Notes: a model not told the origin generated them from the letters alone. A stretch of DNA of 38,356 nt from Trueperaceae bacterium (GCA_019454765.1 JACFNR010000005.1:1768-40123), one strand, 5' to 3'. Shown: positions 28,721-37,581, counted from the first letter of the stretch. Numbers and translations: made by a program.

Positions 28721-30529
28721 GTGGCGGCGCAGCCGCGCGCCGCGCGTCTCGTTCGCGGGGAGCGGCCGCGCCCGGCGCCGGCGCAGGTGCTTGTCGCGGC
28801 GGCCTGCCTGACGGTGGCGCTCTGCATGGGCACGGTCGGGCACGCCCAGCGCGGCGCGGCGCCCGACATGCCCGTCGAGCAGGTGGTGGTGGGCGACAAG
28901 GGCCACGCAGTGACCGCCGGCCCCGGCAACCGGCTGGAGCGGTTCCCCATCGAGGTCGTGGCCGTCCAGTGGGAGGGCGGCGCCGGCTTCCCGCTGGTGT
29001 TGGTGCGGGCCGGTGGCGAGTTCATCGCCGCCGCCGGCGGCGTGGCCGCCGGCATGAGCGGTAGCCCCGTCTACGTCTCCACCGAGGCGGGCGACGCGCT
29101 GCTCGGCGCCATCGGTTACGTCTTCCCGCGCGCCGATCACGACCTCGCGCTGGTGACCCCGATAGCCGTGATGCGGCGGGCCCTGCCCGGGCGCATGCCG
29201 CCGTTCGTCGACGTCCCCGGGGTGGGCCGGGCCGTGCCGGCGGCCACCCCCGTCCTCATGACCGGCGTGTCCACGCGCGCGGCCGCGCTGTTGGCGCCGC
29301 TCTTCAGGGACGAGCGCGTGGCGCCGTTCGTGGCGCAGGGGGGCGGCACCGGACCGGGTTCGCCGAGCGGGGCGCCCGGCGCGGCCGACGAGTTGGGGCC
29401 CGGCTCGGCGCTCGCCGTGGCCCTCGCCTGGGGCGACGTCAACATCCAGGCCGTGGGGACCGTCACCGCGGTGGAGGACGGGGAGCTGCTCGCCTTCGGC
29501 CACCCCTTCCTCGGCCTCGGCCGCGTGGCCTACCCCGTCGTCCCGGCGGAGGTCACGGCCATCGTGGCCAGCGCCGACGTGCCGTTCAAGCTCGCCAACG
29601 CGGGCGGGCCCATCCTCGGCACCGTGGAGCAAGACAGGCCGGGCGCCATCGCCGGACGCCTCGGCGTCGAGCCGCCCGCCATCCTGGTCGAACTCAGCCT
29701 GCTGGGGATCGGCCCCAGCACCAGCTACAGCTTCAGTGTCCCCGCCGACGACCGCCTCTACCCCCCCGTCGTCGGCACCGGGGTGCTGGCGCTGCTCGAC
29801 CGCTACCTGAGCGCGACCACCGGGGGCTACGCCGAGGTGGCGTGGGAGATCGCGTTGGGGAGCGGCGAGCGCGTGAACGTGCTCGAGCAGACGAACGACG
29901 CCACCGACATCGGCTACCGGGCGGCGGTCCTCGCCTTCTCGCCGCTGGCGCTCCTCGCCGACAACCGGTTCGGGGAGAGCGACGTGACGCGGGTCTCCCT
30001 CGCCATCCGGCTCGACGAGCGCCAGCGCGTGGCCACTCTGGAGGAGGCCGTCGCGGAGGAGACGACGGTCGCGGCCGGCGAGAACGCCATCGTCCACCTG
30101 CGGCTGCAGCCCTACCGCCAGCCCGCCATCGTGCGCAACGTGAGCGTGCCCATCCCAGCAGACATGGAGGGGGAACTGACCCTGCTGATCCGCGGCGGCG
30201 ACGTGCCGCGCGACACGGGCGACGCTCACGTGGACGAACAGGAGGTCGACAGGCCGCGCAGCTACCCCGAGCTCCTCGACGCCCTGCGCCAGCAGGTGCA
30301 GGCCAGCGAGCTGGTCGTGGAGGTGGTGACACCGGACGGTGACGTGCTGCGCCTGCTGCGAACCCCGTTCGCGTTCGTCGTGGACGGCAACGAGCGCGTC
30401 ACCCTCGAGGTGGTCGTCGCCGAGGACACGGACGAGGGCACCGGGGCCGACGGCGCCGAGAACGTTGGCGAGGACGGCGATGCTGCCGGCGGGGCCGGGG
30501 AGGAGGGGGCAGAGGATGACGAGCGGTGA
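28721..30529 (+). CDS. exported SpoIVB-type (peptidase family S55) domain protein
   Basis: 602 residues. The N-terminal membrane or signal segment is at ~22-42 (AAACLTVALCMGTVGHAQ). The S55-like domain has KGHAVTAGPGNRLERFPIEV and the Ser motif GVAAGMSGSPVY (~108-118), then ITPI-like LVTPIAVMRRALPG. A second conserved block reads ELLAFGHPFLGLGRVAYP. A long beta-rich region (~340-570) and an acidic Glu/Asp/Gly tail follow. Known SpoIVB proteases act in sporulation signalling, but here the neighbours are mreB and lpxD, so a periplasmic envelope role is more likely (inference). Whether it is an active protease is not settled. It overlaps lpxD by 14 nt. Confidence 0.75.
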   Translation: MAAQPRAARLVRGERPRPAPAQVLVAAACLTVALCMGTVGHAQRGAAPDMPVEQVVVGDKGHAVTAGPGNRLERFPIEVVAVQWEGGAGFPLVLVRAGGEFIAAAGGVAAGMSGSPVYVSTEAGDALLGAIGYVFPRADHDLALVTPIAVMRRALPGRMPPFVDVPGVGRAVPAATPVLMTGVSTRAAALLAPLFRDERVAPFVAQGGGTGPGSPSGAPGAADELGPGSALAVALAWGDVNIQAVGTVTAVEDGELLAFGHPFLGLGRVAYPVVPAEVTAIVASADVPFKLANAGGPILGTVEQDRPGAIAGRLGVEPPAILVELSLLGIGPSTSYSFSVPADDRLYPPVVGTGVLALLDRYLSATTGGYAEVAWEIALGSGERVNVLEQTNDATDIGYRAAVLAFSPLALLADNRFGESDVTRVSLAIRLDERQRVATLEEAVAEETTVAAGENAIVHLRLQPYRQPAIVRNVSVPIPADMEGELTLLIRGGDVPRDTGDAHVDEQEVDRPRSYPELLDALRQQVQASELVVEVVTPDGDVLRLLRTPFAFVVDGNERVTLEVVVAEDTDEGTGADGAENVGEDGDAAGGAGEEGAEDDER

Positions 30530-31580
30530 ACGCCTCACGGTCGGCGAGCTGCTGGAGGCGCTGGGCGCGCGGCTGAGCCGCGGCGCGGTCGAAGACCTCG
30601 CCCGGCCGCTGGAACGCCTCTGCGACCGCGGCATGCTGGCGCTGCCCGACGCGCGGCCGGCGGTCAGCGCCTGCGTGATGGCCGCCGCGGACGCGGCGGC
30701 AGGGCCGCCGGAGCCGGCCCCGGCACTCCTGGTCGTGCCCGCCGGCACCCCCTGGCTGGACGGCTACCCCGGCGCGGCCGCCGAGGTCGCCGACGCGCGC
30801 CTCGCCCTGGCACTGGCGAGCGCCTTGTTCGTCGACCCGCACCTGCCCCCGCCGGGCGTTCACCCGCGGGCCGTCGTCCACCACACGGCCGTGCTGGGCG
30901 AAGGGGTGCGCGTCGACGCCGCGGCCGTCGTGGCGGCCGACGCCGTGGTCGGCGCCGGTAGTTGCGTGGGGGCGGGCGCCGTGGTCGGCGCCGGCGCGCG
31001 CCTCGGCGTCGACTGCCGCCTTCACCCCGGCGTGACGCTCTACCCGGGCGTGGTCCTCGGCGACAGGGTCACGCTTCACGCCGGCAGCGTCATCGGCGCC
31101 GACGGGTTCGGGTACGCCGCCGGGAGGACGGGCGTGACGAAGATCCACCACCTGGGCGGCGTGGTGCTGGGGGACGACGTCGAGGTCGGGGCCAACACCT
31201 GCATCGATCGCGGCACCCTCGCGGACACGGTGGTGGGGGCGCGCACCAAGATCGACAACGCCTGCCAGGTCGGTCACAACGTGCGGATAGGCTCCGACAC
31301 CCTCATCGCGGGCTTGACGGGCATAGGGGGCAGCGCGCGCGTTGGCTCGGGCGTGATCATCGGCGGGGCGGTGGCGGTCAGCGACCACGTGACCATCCAC
31401 GACGGCGCGCGCGTTGCCGGGCGCAGCGGCGTCACCAAGGACGTCCCCGCCGGCGCGACCTGGGCCGGCTTCCCCGCCAGGCCGCACCGGCAGTTCGTGC
31501 GGGAGCTCTACCTGCTCGGCAAGCTCGAGGAGTGGTGGCGCCGCACCAAAGCGGGCGGCGAGGGCGCGGGGCCCGCCTGA
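30516..31580 (+). CDS. lpxD: UDP-3-O-acylglucosamine N-acyltransferase
   Basis: Third step of lipid A synthesis: adds the second acyl chain, on nitrogen, from acyl-ACP. The left-handed beta-helix of hexapeptide repeats spans ~115-320. The LpxD signatures are SVIGADGFGYA, a DDVEVGANTCIDRGT segment and KIDNACQVGHNV, with the presumed catalytic His at 254 (E. coli His239). The N-terminal domain (1-110) is divergent. It has 354 residues. ATG 30516 fits the start of the N-terminal domain and overlaps the upstream gene by 14 nt; the frame is open further upstream but without family similarity. The stop shares one base with the lpxC ATG. Confidence 0.92.
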   Translation: MTSGERLTVGELLEALGARLSRGAVEDLARPLERLCDRGMLALPDARPAVSACVMAAADAAAGPPEPAPALLVVPAGTPWLDGYPGAAAEVADARLALALASALFVDPHLPPPGVHPRAVVHHTAVLGEGVRVDAAAVVAADAVVGAGSCVGAGAVVGAGARLGVDCRLHPGVTLYPGVVLGDRVTLHAGSVIGADGFGYAAGRTGVTKIHHLGGVVLGDDVEVGANTCIDRGTLADTVVGARTKIDNACQVGHNVRIGSDTLIAGLTGIGGSARVGSGVIIGGAVAVSDHVTIHDGARVAGRSGVTKDVPAGATWAGFPARPHRQFVRELYLLGKLEEWWRRTKAGGEGAGPA

Positions 31581-32353
31581 TGGTCCGCGTGGCGGGGCGG
31601 GCCGTCCATAGCGGCCTCACCTGCAGCGTGACGCTGCACCGGGTCGGCGGCCCCACCCGCTTCCGGCGGGGATACGTCGAGGTGCCCGCCGACCTGGCGC
31701 ACGTCATCGGCGCCGAGCGCGCCACGAGCCTGGGCGCCGACGGCGCCAAGGTACACATGGTGGAGCACCTGCTGGCGGCGTTGCGGGTGGCCGGCTTCTT
31801 CGCGGGCGTGCTCGTGGAGGCCAGCGCCGACGAGCTCCCGATCCTCGACGGCTCCGCCGCCCCGTGGGCCGCCGCCGTGGCGGAACTGGGCGAGCCGCCG
31901 CCGGCGCCGGCGCCACTCGTGATGACAGCGCCCGTTAGCGTGTCGGTCGGCGGAGCGCGGGGGCGAGTGATGCCCGGCCGCGAGTCGCTCGCCTACGAGA
32001 TCGAGTTCGCTCACCCCGCCATCGGGGTCCAGGCGTGGGCCGGGGGGCCGGGCGCCTACGGCGAGCTCCTCGAGGCGCGCACGTTCGGGTTCCTGAGCGA
32101 CCGCGAGGCGCTGCTCGCGCGCGGGCTCGCCCTTGGGGCCGATGAGGAGCATGTTATCGTCTTCGCAATGGACGGGCCGTCGCGTCCCCTTCGCCACGCG
32201 CAGGAGCCGGTACGTCACAAGGCCCTCGACGCCCTCGGCGACCTGGCGCTGCTGGGTCGCCCGCTCGAGGGGGCCGTCAGCATCCACCGCGGTTCACACG
32301 CCCTACACCACGAGCTGGCGCGCGCCGCCCTCCGCCACGTGGGAGCGGAGTGA
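31580..32353 (+). CDS. lpxC: UDP-3-O-acyl-N-acetylglucosamine deacetylase
   Basis: Zinc-dependent, committed step of lipid A synthesis. The metal-site and catalytic residues are all present: VEHLLAAL (Glu62, His63), VRHKALDALGDL (His213, Asp217) and RGSHALHH (His240). Other matches are ELPILDGSAAPW, ARTFGF and RGLALGADEEHVIVF. At 257 residues it is shorter than E. coli LpxC (305), with trimmed loops in the first domain, but no key residue is missing. It is coupled to lpxD by TGATG. Confidence 0.95.
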   Translation: MVRVAGRAVHSGLTCSVTLHRVGGPTRFRRGYVEVPADLAHVIGAERATSLGADGAKVHMVEHLLAALRVAGFFAGVLVEASADELPILDGSAAPWAAAVAELGEPPPAPAPLVMTAPVSVSVGGARGRVMPGRESLAYEIEFAHPAIGVQAWAGGPGAYGELLEARTFGFLSDREALLARGLALGADEEHVIVFAMDGPSRPLRHAQEPVRHKALDALGDLALLGRPLEGAVSIHRGSHALHHELARAALRHVGAE

Positions 32354-33336
32354 GCACCGGGGGCGCCCATCCGCAACCGATCCGCGTCGCCGTCGTCGGC
32401 GCGGGCGTCATGGGTCGGCATCACGCCACCAACTACATGACGCTGCCCCACGTCACGCTCGTCGCCATGGTGGACGTCGACGCCGCCAAGCGGACGCAGG
32501 CGCACCAGACCTTCAGGTGCGCCACCTACGCGACCGTCCAGGAGATGCTGACGCGCGAGGCCATCGACGCCGTCAGCGTGGCGGTGCCGACGAGCCTCCA
32601 CTTCGCCGTCACCCGCGCCCTCCTCGACGCGGGCGTGCACGTGTTGGTCGAGAAGCCGGTCGCCACCGAGGTGGGGCAGGCCCGCGCGCTGGCGCAGCTG
32701 TCGCGGCAACGGGCGCTCGTCTTGCAGGTCGGGCACATCACGCGCTTCTACGGCGCCGTGCAGATGCTGGCGCGCGAGGTGAGGGAGCCGTACCTGATCG
32801 AGGCGCGGCGCCTATCGCCCTCGCAGCGGGTCAAGGACGTCGGGGTGGTGCTCGACCTGATGATCCACGACATCGACATCCTGTTGGGCCTCGTCGCCAG
32901 CCGCGTGACTGACGTTGCGGCCGCCGGGCTCCCTCTGAACGGCTCCCCGCTCGAGGACGTGGCCGCCACCCAGATCACGTTCGAGAACGGCTGCGTCGCG
33001 CGCCTCCTCGCCAGCCGCGTCTCCCCCGACCCGGAACGCACCATGCTCATCGCCGAGCGCGACAAGACGGTCAGGGTGGACTTCGGCAAGGAACCCTACA
33101 GCGAGGTGCAGTTCTTCCGGACGCCGGATGCCGCCAGGAGCGCCGGCCACGTCAGCCTCGACCGCCACCTGGTTCACGACGAGAACCCGCTGCGCAAGGA
33201 GCTCGAGCACTTCATCGCCCGCATCGAGCGTAAGGCCGACCCGATCGGGACGCTCGACGACGACATGCGCTCGCTGGAACTGGCCACAGACATCCTCGCC
33301 GCCATGCGTGCGGCGCGCCCCGTGCCGGTACACTGA
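32350..33336 (+). CDS. Gfo/Idh/MocA-family NAD(P)-dependent oxidoreductase
   Basis: 328 residues. The N-terminal Rossmann fold has VAVVGAGVMGRHHATNY, then VAVPTSLH, the family motif VLVEKPVA (EKP) and the C-terminal domain with DLMIHDIDILLGL, the usual HDxD active-site region. The substrate cannot be read from sequence; its place between lpxC and fabZ points to a nucleotide sugar or lipid A precursor. GnnA, which helps make the 3-amino sugar of some lipid A types, belongs to this superfamily, but its aminotransferase partner GnnB is absent from the window. The GTG start overlaps the lpxC stop. Confidence 0.85.
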   Translation: MSTGGAHPQPIRVAVVGAGVMGRHHATNYMTLPHVTLVAMVDVDAAKRTQAHQTFRCATYATVQEMLTREAIDAVSVAVPTSLHFAVTRALLDAGVHVLVEKPVATEVGQARALAQLSRQRALVLQVGHITRFYGAVQMLAREVREPYLIEARRLSPSQRVKDVGVVLDLMIHDIDILLGLVASRVTDVAAAGLPLNGSPLEDVAATQITFENGCVARLLASRVSPDPERTMLIAERDKTVRVDFGKEPYSEVQFFRTPDAARSAGHVSLDRHLVHDENPLRKELEHFIARIERKADPIGTLDDDMRSLELATDILAAMRAARPVPVH

Positions 33337-33342
33337 CGTGCC

Positions 33343-33762
33343 ATGGTAGACGTCCGCGGCATCCTCCCCCACCGCTACCCGTTCCTGCTCGTCGACGCCT
33401 TCGTGAGCCAGGACGGCGACGACTTCGAGTGCCTCAAGAACGTGTCGCACAACGAGCCCTTCTTCGTGGGGCACTTCCCGACCGAGCCCGTCATGCCGGG
33501 GGTGCTCGTCATCGAGGCGCTGGCGCAGGCGGCGGCGGTGGGCCTGGCCGTGCGCGAGGGGAGGCAGGGGGAGCCCGGCGTCGGTTACCTCACCGGCGTC
33601 GACGGGGCCAGGTTCCGGCGCAAGGTCGTACCGGGGGACCAGCTCCGCCTGACCGGCACCATCGTCCTGTTCCGCCGTGGTCTCTGCAAGGTCGACGCGC
33701 GCGCCCTGGTCGGCGCCGAGGTGGTCGCCGAGGCGCAGCTGTCGTTCATGTACGCCCGCTGA
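33343..33762 (+). CDS. fabZ: 3-hydroxyacyl-ACP dehydratase FabZ
   Basis: Hot-dog-fold dehydratase of fatty acid elongation that balances hydroxyacyl-ACP between membrane lipids and lipid A. It has ILPHRYPFLLVD (catalytic His), FFVGHFPTEPVMPGVLVIEALAQ (catalytic Glu) and LTGVDGARFRRKVVPGD. It has 139 residues, normal. It starts 6 nt after the oxidoreductase and overlaps lpxA by ATGA, the usual fabZ-lpxA pairing of diderm bacteria. Confidence 0.96.
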   Translation: MVDVRGILPHRYPFLLVDAFVSQDGDDFECLKNVSHNEPFFVGHFPTEPVMPGVLVIEALAQAAAVGLAVREGRQGEPGVGYLTGVDGARFRRKVVPGDQLRLTGTIVLFRRGLCKVDARALVGAEVVAEAQLSFMYAR

Positions 33763-34541
33763 TGACTGCGGACGCCGGGCGGGCGCCGTCGGCGCACGTC
33801 CACCCTTCCGCCCGCCTCGCGCCGGACGTGACCGTCGGGCCGAACGTGGTCATCGAGGCCGACGTCGAGGTCGGCGCCGGCACGCGCCTCCTAGCCGGGA
33901 CCGTGCTCCACGCCGGCAGCCGGGTGGGCGCCCGCTGCACGTTGGGGCCGTACGCGGTGGTGGGGGGCGAGCCGATGGACTCCGCGTTCAAGGGTGAGTC
34001 GACACTGGCCGTGGTGGAGGACGACGTGACGCTGCGCGACTTCGTGACCGTCCACCGGGCCACGGGCGAGGGCAACGAGACGCGGGTAGGCAGGGGTTCC
34101 CTGGTCATGAGCTACGCGCACGTGTCGCACAACGTGCGGGTGGGGCCCAACGTGACGATCACGACGGCGGCGCAGCTCGGCGGTCACGTGGTCGTCGGGC
34201 GCCACGCCGTGCTCGGCTCGGGCGCGCTGCTGCACCAGTACGTGCGGGTGGGCGCCTTCGCCATGTTCGGCGCGGCGAGCGCCGCCAACCAGGACGTGCT
34301 CCCATTCAGCATGGCGCGCGGCAACCCGGTGCGTCACTACCGCCTGAACGGGGTGGGTCTGAAGCGCAACGGCATCGTGGGCGAACGGTACGCAGCGCTG
34401 GAGCGCGCCCTGCGCTTCGTGCGCCGGCGCGACCTCGGCGCCCTGGAGGAGCTCGCGAGCACCAGCGCCGACGCCCGCGAACTGCTCGAGTTCCTGGCCG
34501 GCAGCAGGCGCGGCGTGGCGCGCTTCGTGAGCGGGGGATGA
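33762..34541 (+). CDS. lpxA: UDP-N-acetylglucosamine O-acyltransferase
   Basis: First step of lipid A synthesis: transfers a hydroxyacyl chain from ACP to UDP-GlcNAc. Hexapeptide beta-helix from ~10 to 190, with the family segments GEPMDSAFKGE, the AHVSHNVRVG region carrying the catalytic His (123, matching E. coli His125), LGGHVVVGRHAVLGSGALLHQ and VGLKRNGI, then an all-helical C-terminal domain. It has 259 residues, normal. The start overlaps fabZ and the stop overlaps the LpxB-like gene. Confidence 0.95.
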   Translation: MTADAGRAPSAHVHPSARLAPDVTVGPNVVIEADVEVGAGTRLLAGTVLHAGSRVGARCTLGPYAVVGGEPMDSAFKGESTLAVVEDDVTLRDFVTVHRATGEGNETRVGRGSLVMSYAHVSHNVRVGPNVTITTAAQLGGHVVVGRHAVLGSGALLHQYVRVGAFAMFGAASAANQDVLPFSMARGNPVRHYRLNGVGLKRNGIVGERYAALERALRFVRRRDLGALEELASTSADARELLEFLAGSRRGVARFVSGG

Positions 34542-35839
34542 AGGGCGCCGTCGGCGGAGGCCCCTACCAGGTCGTCCTCGTCAGCAACGGCCCGGGCGAG
34601 CTATACACCTGGGTGCGCCCGGTGCTCGACGCCCTCAGGCGGCGCGACCCCTTAGTCAGGGTGGCCATCAGTCTCGTGCCCTGTCAGTTCGCCGGCGGCA
34701 ACGAGGCGGCCATCGCCCGCACGTTCGCGCCGGACCTCGTCACCACGCCGGCGCAGTACCTGCGCGCCGCCGCCGTCGGCGCGGCGCCGGAGGGACTGAG
34801 CGCCGAGCCGGGGCGCGGCGTTGTGATCGGCCTCGGCGGCAACGCGGCGTTGACCGTGGCGCTCGGGCGCCGCCTCGGGCACCCCGCCTACCGTTACAGC
34901 TTCGAGCCGCACTGGCAGCGCGGCCTGACGGCGCTGCTCGTGCCGGACGAGCGGGTGCGCACGCGCGCGGTGAGGGCCGGGGCGCCCGCCGGCGCGGTGC
35001 GGGTGGTCGGCAACCTCGTCGCCGACGCGGTCGACGAGGCGACGCCGGCGGCCTCTCCGGGGTCGCCGCACGTGCTGCTCTTCGCGGGGAGCCGCGACGC
35101 GTTCGCCGTCCACCTCATCCCGCTCCTGATCGCCGTCGTCGACCGCTTGCGGGCGGCCCTGCCCGGCGCCAGGTTCGTGTGGCCCGTCAGCCGCCTGCTG
35201 CGGCCCGACACCATCGCCGCCGGCGTGGCCGGCAGGCACGCGGCCACCCTCGGCGGGGTGGCCGGCAGCCTGGTGGACGACGGGCCGACCCGCGCCGTGA
35301 TCACGCCCGGGGGCGGCAGGCTCGAGCTCGTGCCCGAGGAGGAACGCTACGCGCACATGCGCGCCGCCGACCTCGCCCTGACCATCCCGGGCACCAACAC
35401 GCTCGAGTTGGGGATAGCGGGCGTCCCGTCACTTGTGCTCCTCCCCCTCAACCAACCGGAGCTGATCCCGCTAGAGGGCGCGGGGCACTGGCTCGGCCTG
35501 GTGCCGCTCGTCGGCAAGTACCTCAAGCGGCACGCCGTGCGGATGTTCGTGAACGGCCTCAAGGTGCCCGTCTCGCTCCCCAACCGCCTGAGCGGCGAGG
35601 AGTTGATGGTCGAGCTGAGCGGCCATGTGGACCCGGCCCGGGTGGCGGAGGCCGTGCTGCGACTGCTCGCCGACCCGGCCGACCTGGCGGCGCGACGCTC
35701 CCGCTTGCACGCGACGATGCCGCGCCGCGGCGCGGCCGCCGCGCTGCTCGACGCCGTCCTGCCGGCCGCCTCCGGGCGGGCGCGAGCAGACGGTGGCGCG
35801 ACGCTCCCGACCGCGGCGGCCGGGAGCGGCCGGACGTGA
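34538..35839 (+). CDS. LpxB-like glycosyltransferase (lipid-A-disaccharide synthase-related)
   Basis: 433 residues, GT-B fold. The N-terminus VVLVSNGPGELYTWVRPVLDAL replaces the GExSGD start of classical LpxB. The C-terminal half has ADLALTIPGTNTLELGIAGVPSLVLLPL, equivalent to the SGTATLE region of LpxB. It resembles the lipid-A-disaccharide-synthase-related proteins of cyanobacteria more than E. coli LpxB. Position after lpxA suggests it joins two acylated glucosamine units or glycosylates a related lipid (inference). Start and stop overlap the neighbours by 4 nt. Confidence 0.75.
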   Translation: MKGAVGGGPYQVVLVSNGPGELYTWVRPVLDALRRRDPLVRVAISLVPCQFAGGNEAAIARTFAPDLVTTPAQYLRAAAVGAAPEGLSAEPGRGVVIGLGGNAALTVALGRRLGHPAYRYSFEPHWQRGLTALLVPDERVRTRAVRAGAPAGAVRVVGNLVADAVDEATPAASPGSPHVLLFAGSRDAFAVHLIPLLIAVVDRLRAALPGARFVWPVSRLLRPDTIAAGVAGRHAATLGGVAGSLVDDGPTRAVITPGGGRLELVPEEERYAHMRAADLALTIPGTNTLELGIAGVPSLVLLPLNQPELIPLEGAGHWLGLVPLVGKYLKRHAVRMFVNGLKVPVSLPNRLSGEELMVELSGHVDPARVAEAVLRLLADPADLAARRSRLHATMPRRGAAAALLDAVLPAASGRARADGGATLPTAAAGSGRT

Positions 35840-37581
35840 GCGCGACCGCCGGCGGCGGCCGCGCCCGGGCGCGGCCGACCGCGCTCCTGTGGCCCCGCTC
35901 GACCAGCGCCTGGCTGGGGGTGGCCGCGGCGCTCGTCGGGGCAGGGCTGCGGGTCGCCATCGTCCCCCTGTTCGTGGCGCCCCTGTTCGACGACGTGTTG
36001 CAGGCGCACGACCTGAGCGCCCTGCCGCGCGTGCTGGGCACCGCCGGCGCCGTGGCCCTCGGCGGCAGCCTCGCCCTCTGGGTGCAGGACGCGGCGCTCG
36101 GCCGCGCCGCCGCCCACCTGGGCGCCACGTGGCGCGACAGGCTCTACGCCGATCTCCTTGCCTCCCCTCCCGGCAGCCTGCCCGGGACGAGCGGCGCCCT
36201 GGCCGGCCGGGTCGTGAGCGACCTGCGCGAGGTCGAGACGTACTTCCGGTACGGGCTGGGCACCCTGGTGGCGGAGAGCGCGACGCTGCTCTTCATACTG
36301 GCGCTGCTCGTGAGGGCGGACGCGACGGCGGCGCTGGCCCTCTTCGCGCTCGCCCTGCCGGGCGCCCTGGTCCTGCGCCTCGTCGGGCGGCGCTTGGAGG
36401 GTGCCACGCGCGGCGCGCTCGAGGGCACAGAGGAGGTGGCGCACCACCTCCAGGAGGGCCTGAAGCATCACGAGCTCGTCCGGGCCTTCGGCGCCGTGGG
36501 CGCGATGCGCGAACGTCTCGGGGCGGCCAACCGCCGGACCGCGCGCGCGACGGCCAGGCGCAGCCTGATCGCCGGCCTCCAGACGCCGCTCACGCAGCTG
36601 TTCGTCTTCACCGCCATCGGCGTGCTGGTCGTCATACTGGTCGGCGCCGTCGCGCGCGACGCGGCGACCGTCGGCGACGTGACCGCGTTCCTCACGCTGG
36701 TGGCGCTGGCAGCGACCCCCACTCAGCTGCTCCCGCAGGGGTACGCCATGTACCGACAGGCGCGCGCCGCCGCCCGGCGCCTGCACGCGCTCCAGGGCGC
36801 CGCGCACTTGTCGCCTACCACGGGCGCGCACCCGCCGGCTGCGGCAGGCGACGGCCCGAGCGAAGGCGACGCGACCCCCGCCCCCACTAGCTTCACGGTG
36901 GCGCGCGCCCACGCTCAACCCGGCGAGGCGCCCCTACTGGCGCTTCACGGCGTGGCCTTCGGCTACGACGCCGCCAGGCCAGTCCTCGCCGGCGTCGACC
37001 TCAGCTTCCCACGGCGCGGCCTCGTCGTCGTGGGTGGACCCAGCGGCAGCGGCAAGACGACCCTGTTGCGGCTGCTGCTGCGCTTCGCGCGCCCGACGGC
37101 AGGGCGGGTGACGCTCGACGGCGTCGACCTTGCCGACGTCGACGAGGCCGCCCTGCGGAGCCGGCTCGCGTACGTGCCGCAGGGGCACGAGCTCCTGTCG
37201 GGGGCGTTGAGGGACGCCCTCGCGATGGGCCGGGTGGCCGAGGACGGCGAGCTGTGGTGGGCGCTGGAGGCCGTGGGCATGGCGGGCGCGGTGCGAGCGT
37301 TGCCGGCCGGCTTGGCGACGCGGCTCGCCGAGGACGGCGGCGGTTTCTCTGGCGGCCAACGTCAGCGGCTCGCCGTCGCCCGCGCCCTGCTCGGCCGCCC
37401 CGACGCCGTGCTCCTCGACGAACCGACCTCCAGTCTCGACGACGGCAGCGAGGCGGAGATCAACGCACTCCTCGCCCGGCTCGCCAAGGAGCGGCTCGTG
37501 CTCGCGGTGACGCACCGCCCGGCCCTCGCCGAGCGGGCGGACGTGCTCGTGCTCGCCGACGGCGTGGGGGCGCCGGCGTGA
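35836..37581 (+). CDS. MsbA-like ABC exporter (fused membrane and ATPase domains)
   Basis: 581 residues. The membrane domain (~20-325) has about six helices. A hydrophilic Pro/Ala/Glu linker (~330-365) leads to the ATPase domain with Walker A GGPSGSGKTTLL, Q-loop YVPQGHELLSG, signature FSGGQRQRLAVARALL, Walker B AVLLDEPTSSLD and H-loop VTHRP. This is the homodimeric exporter layout, and its place next to lpxA/lpxB points to flipping of a lipid A-like product. The GTG at 35836 overlaps the upstream stop as GTGA; the frame is open further upstream but that part lies inside the LpxB-like gene. Confidence 0.85.
   Translation: MSATAGGGRARARPTALLWPRSTSAWLGVAAALVGAGLRVAIVPLFVAPLFDDVLQAHDLSALPRVLGTAGAVALGGSLALWVQDAALGRAAAHLGATWRDRLYADLLASPPGSLPGTSGALAGRVVSDLREVETYFRYGLGTLVAESATLLFILALLVRADATAALALFALALPGALVLRLVGRRLEGATRGALEGTEEVAHHLQEGLKHHELVRAFGAVGAMRERLGAANRRTARATARRSLIAGLQTPLTQLFVFTAIGVLVVILVGAVARDAATVGDVTAFLTLVALAATPTQLLPQGYAMYRQARAAARRLHALQGAAHLSPTTGAHPPAAAGDGPSEGDATPAPTSFTVARAHAQPGEAPLLALHGVAFGYDAARPVLAGVDLSFPRRGLVVVGGPSGSGKTTLLRLLLRFARPTAGRVTLDGVDLADVDEAALRSRLAYVPQGHELLSGALRDALAMGRVAEDGELWWALEAVGMAGAVRALPAGLATRLAEDGGGFSGGQRQRLAVARALLGRPDAVLLDEPTSSLDDGSEAEINALLARLAKERLVLAVTHRPALAERADVLVLADGVGAPA

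Noticed and set aside
27905-30748. Long minus-strand open frame (about 947 codons) opposite mreB and the S55 gene
   Set aside because: It has low-complexity composition and is antisense to two well-supported genes. GC-rich codon bias alone explains its openness.
32350-33336. Firm assignment of the oxidoreductase as GnnA
   Set aside because: Superfamily membership and location are not enough. The partner aminotransferase GnnB is not in the window.
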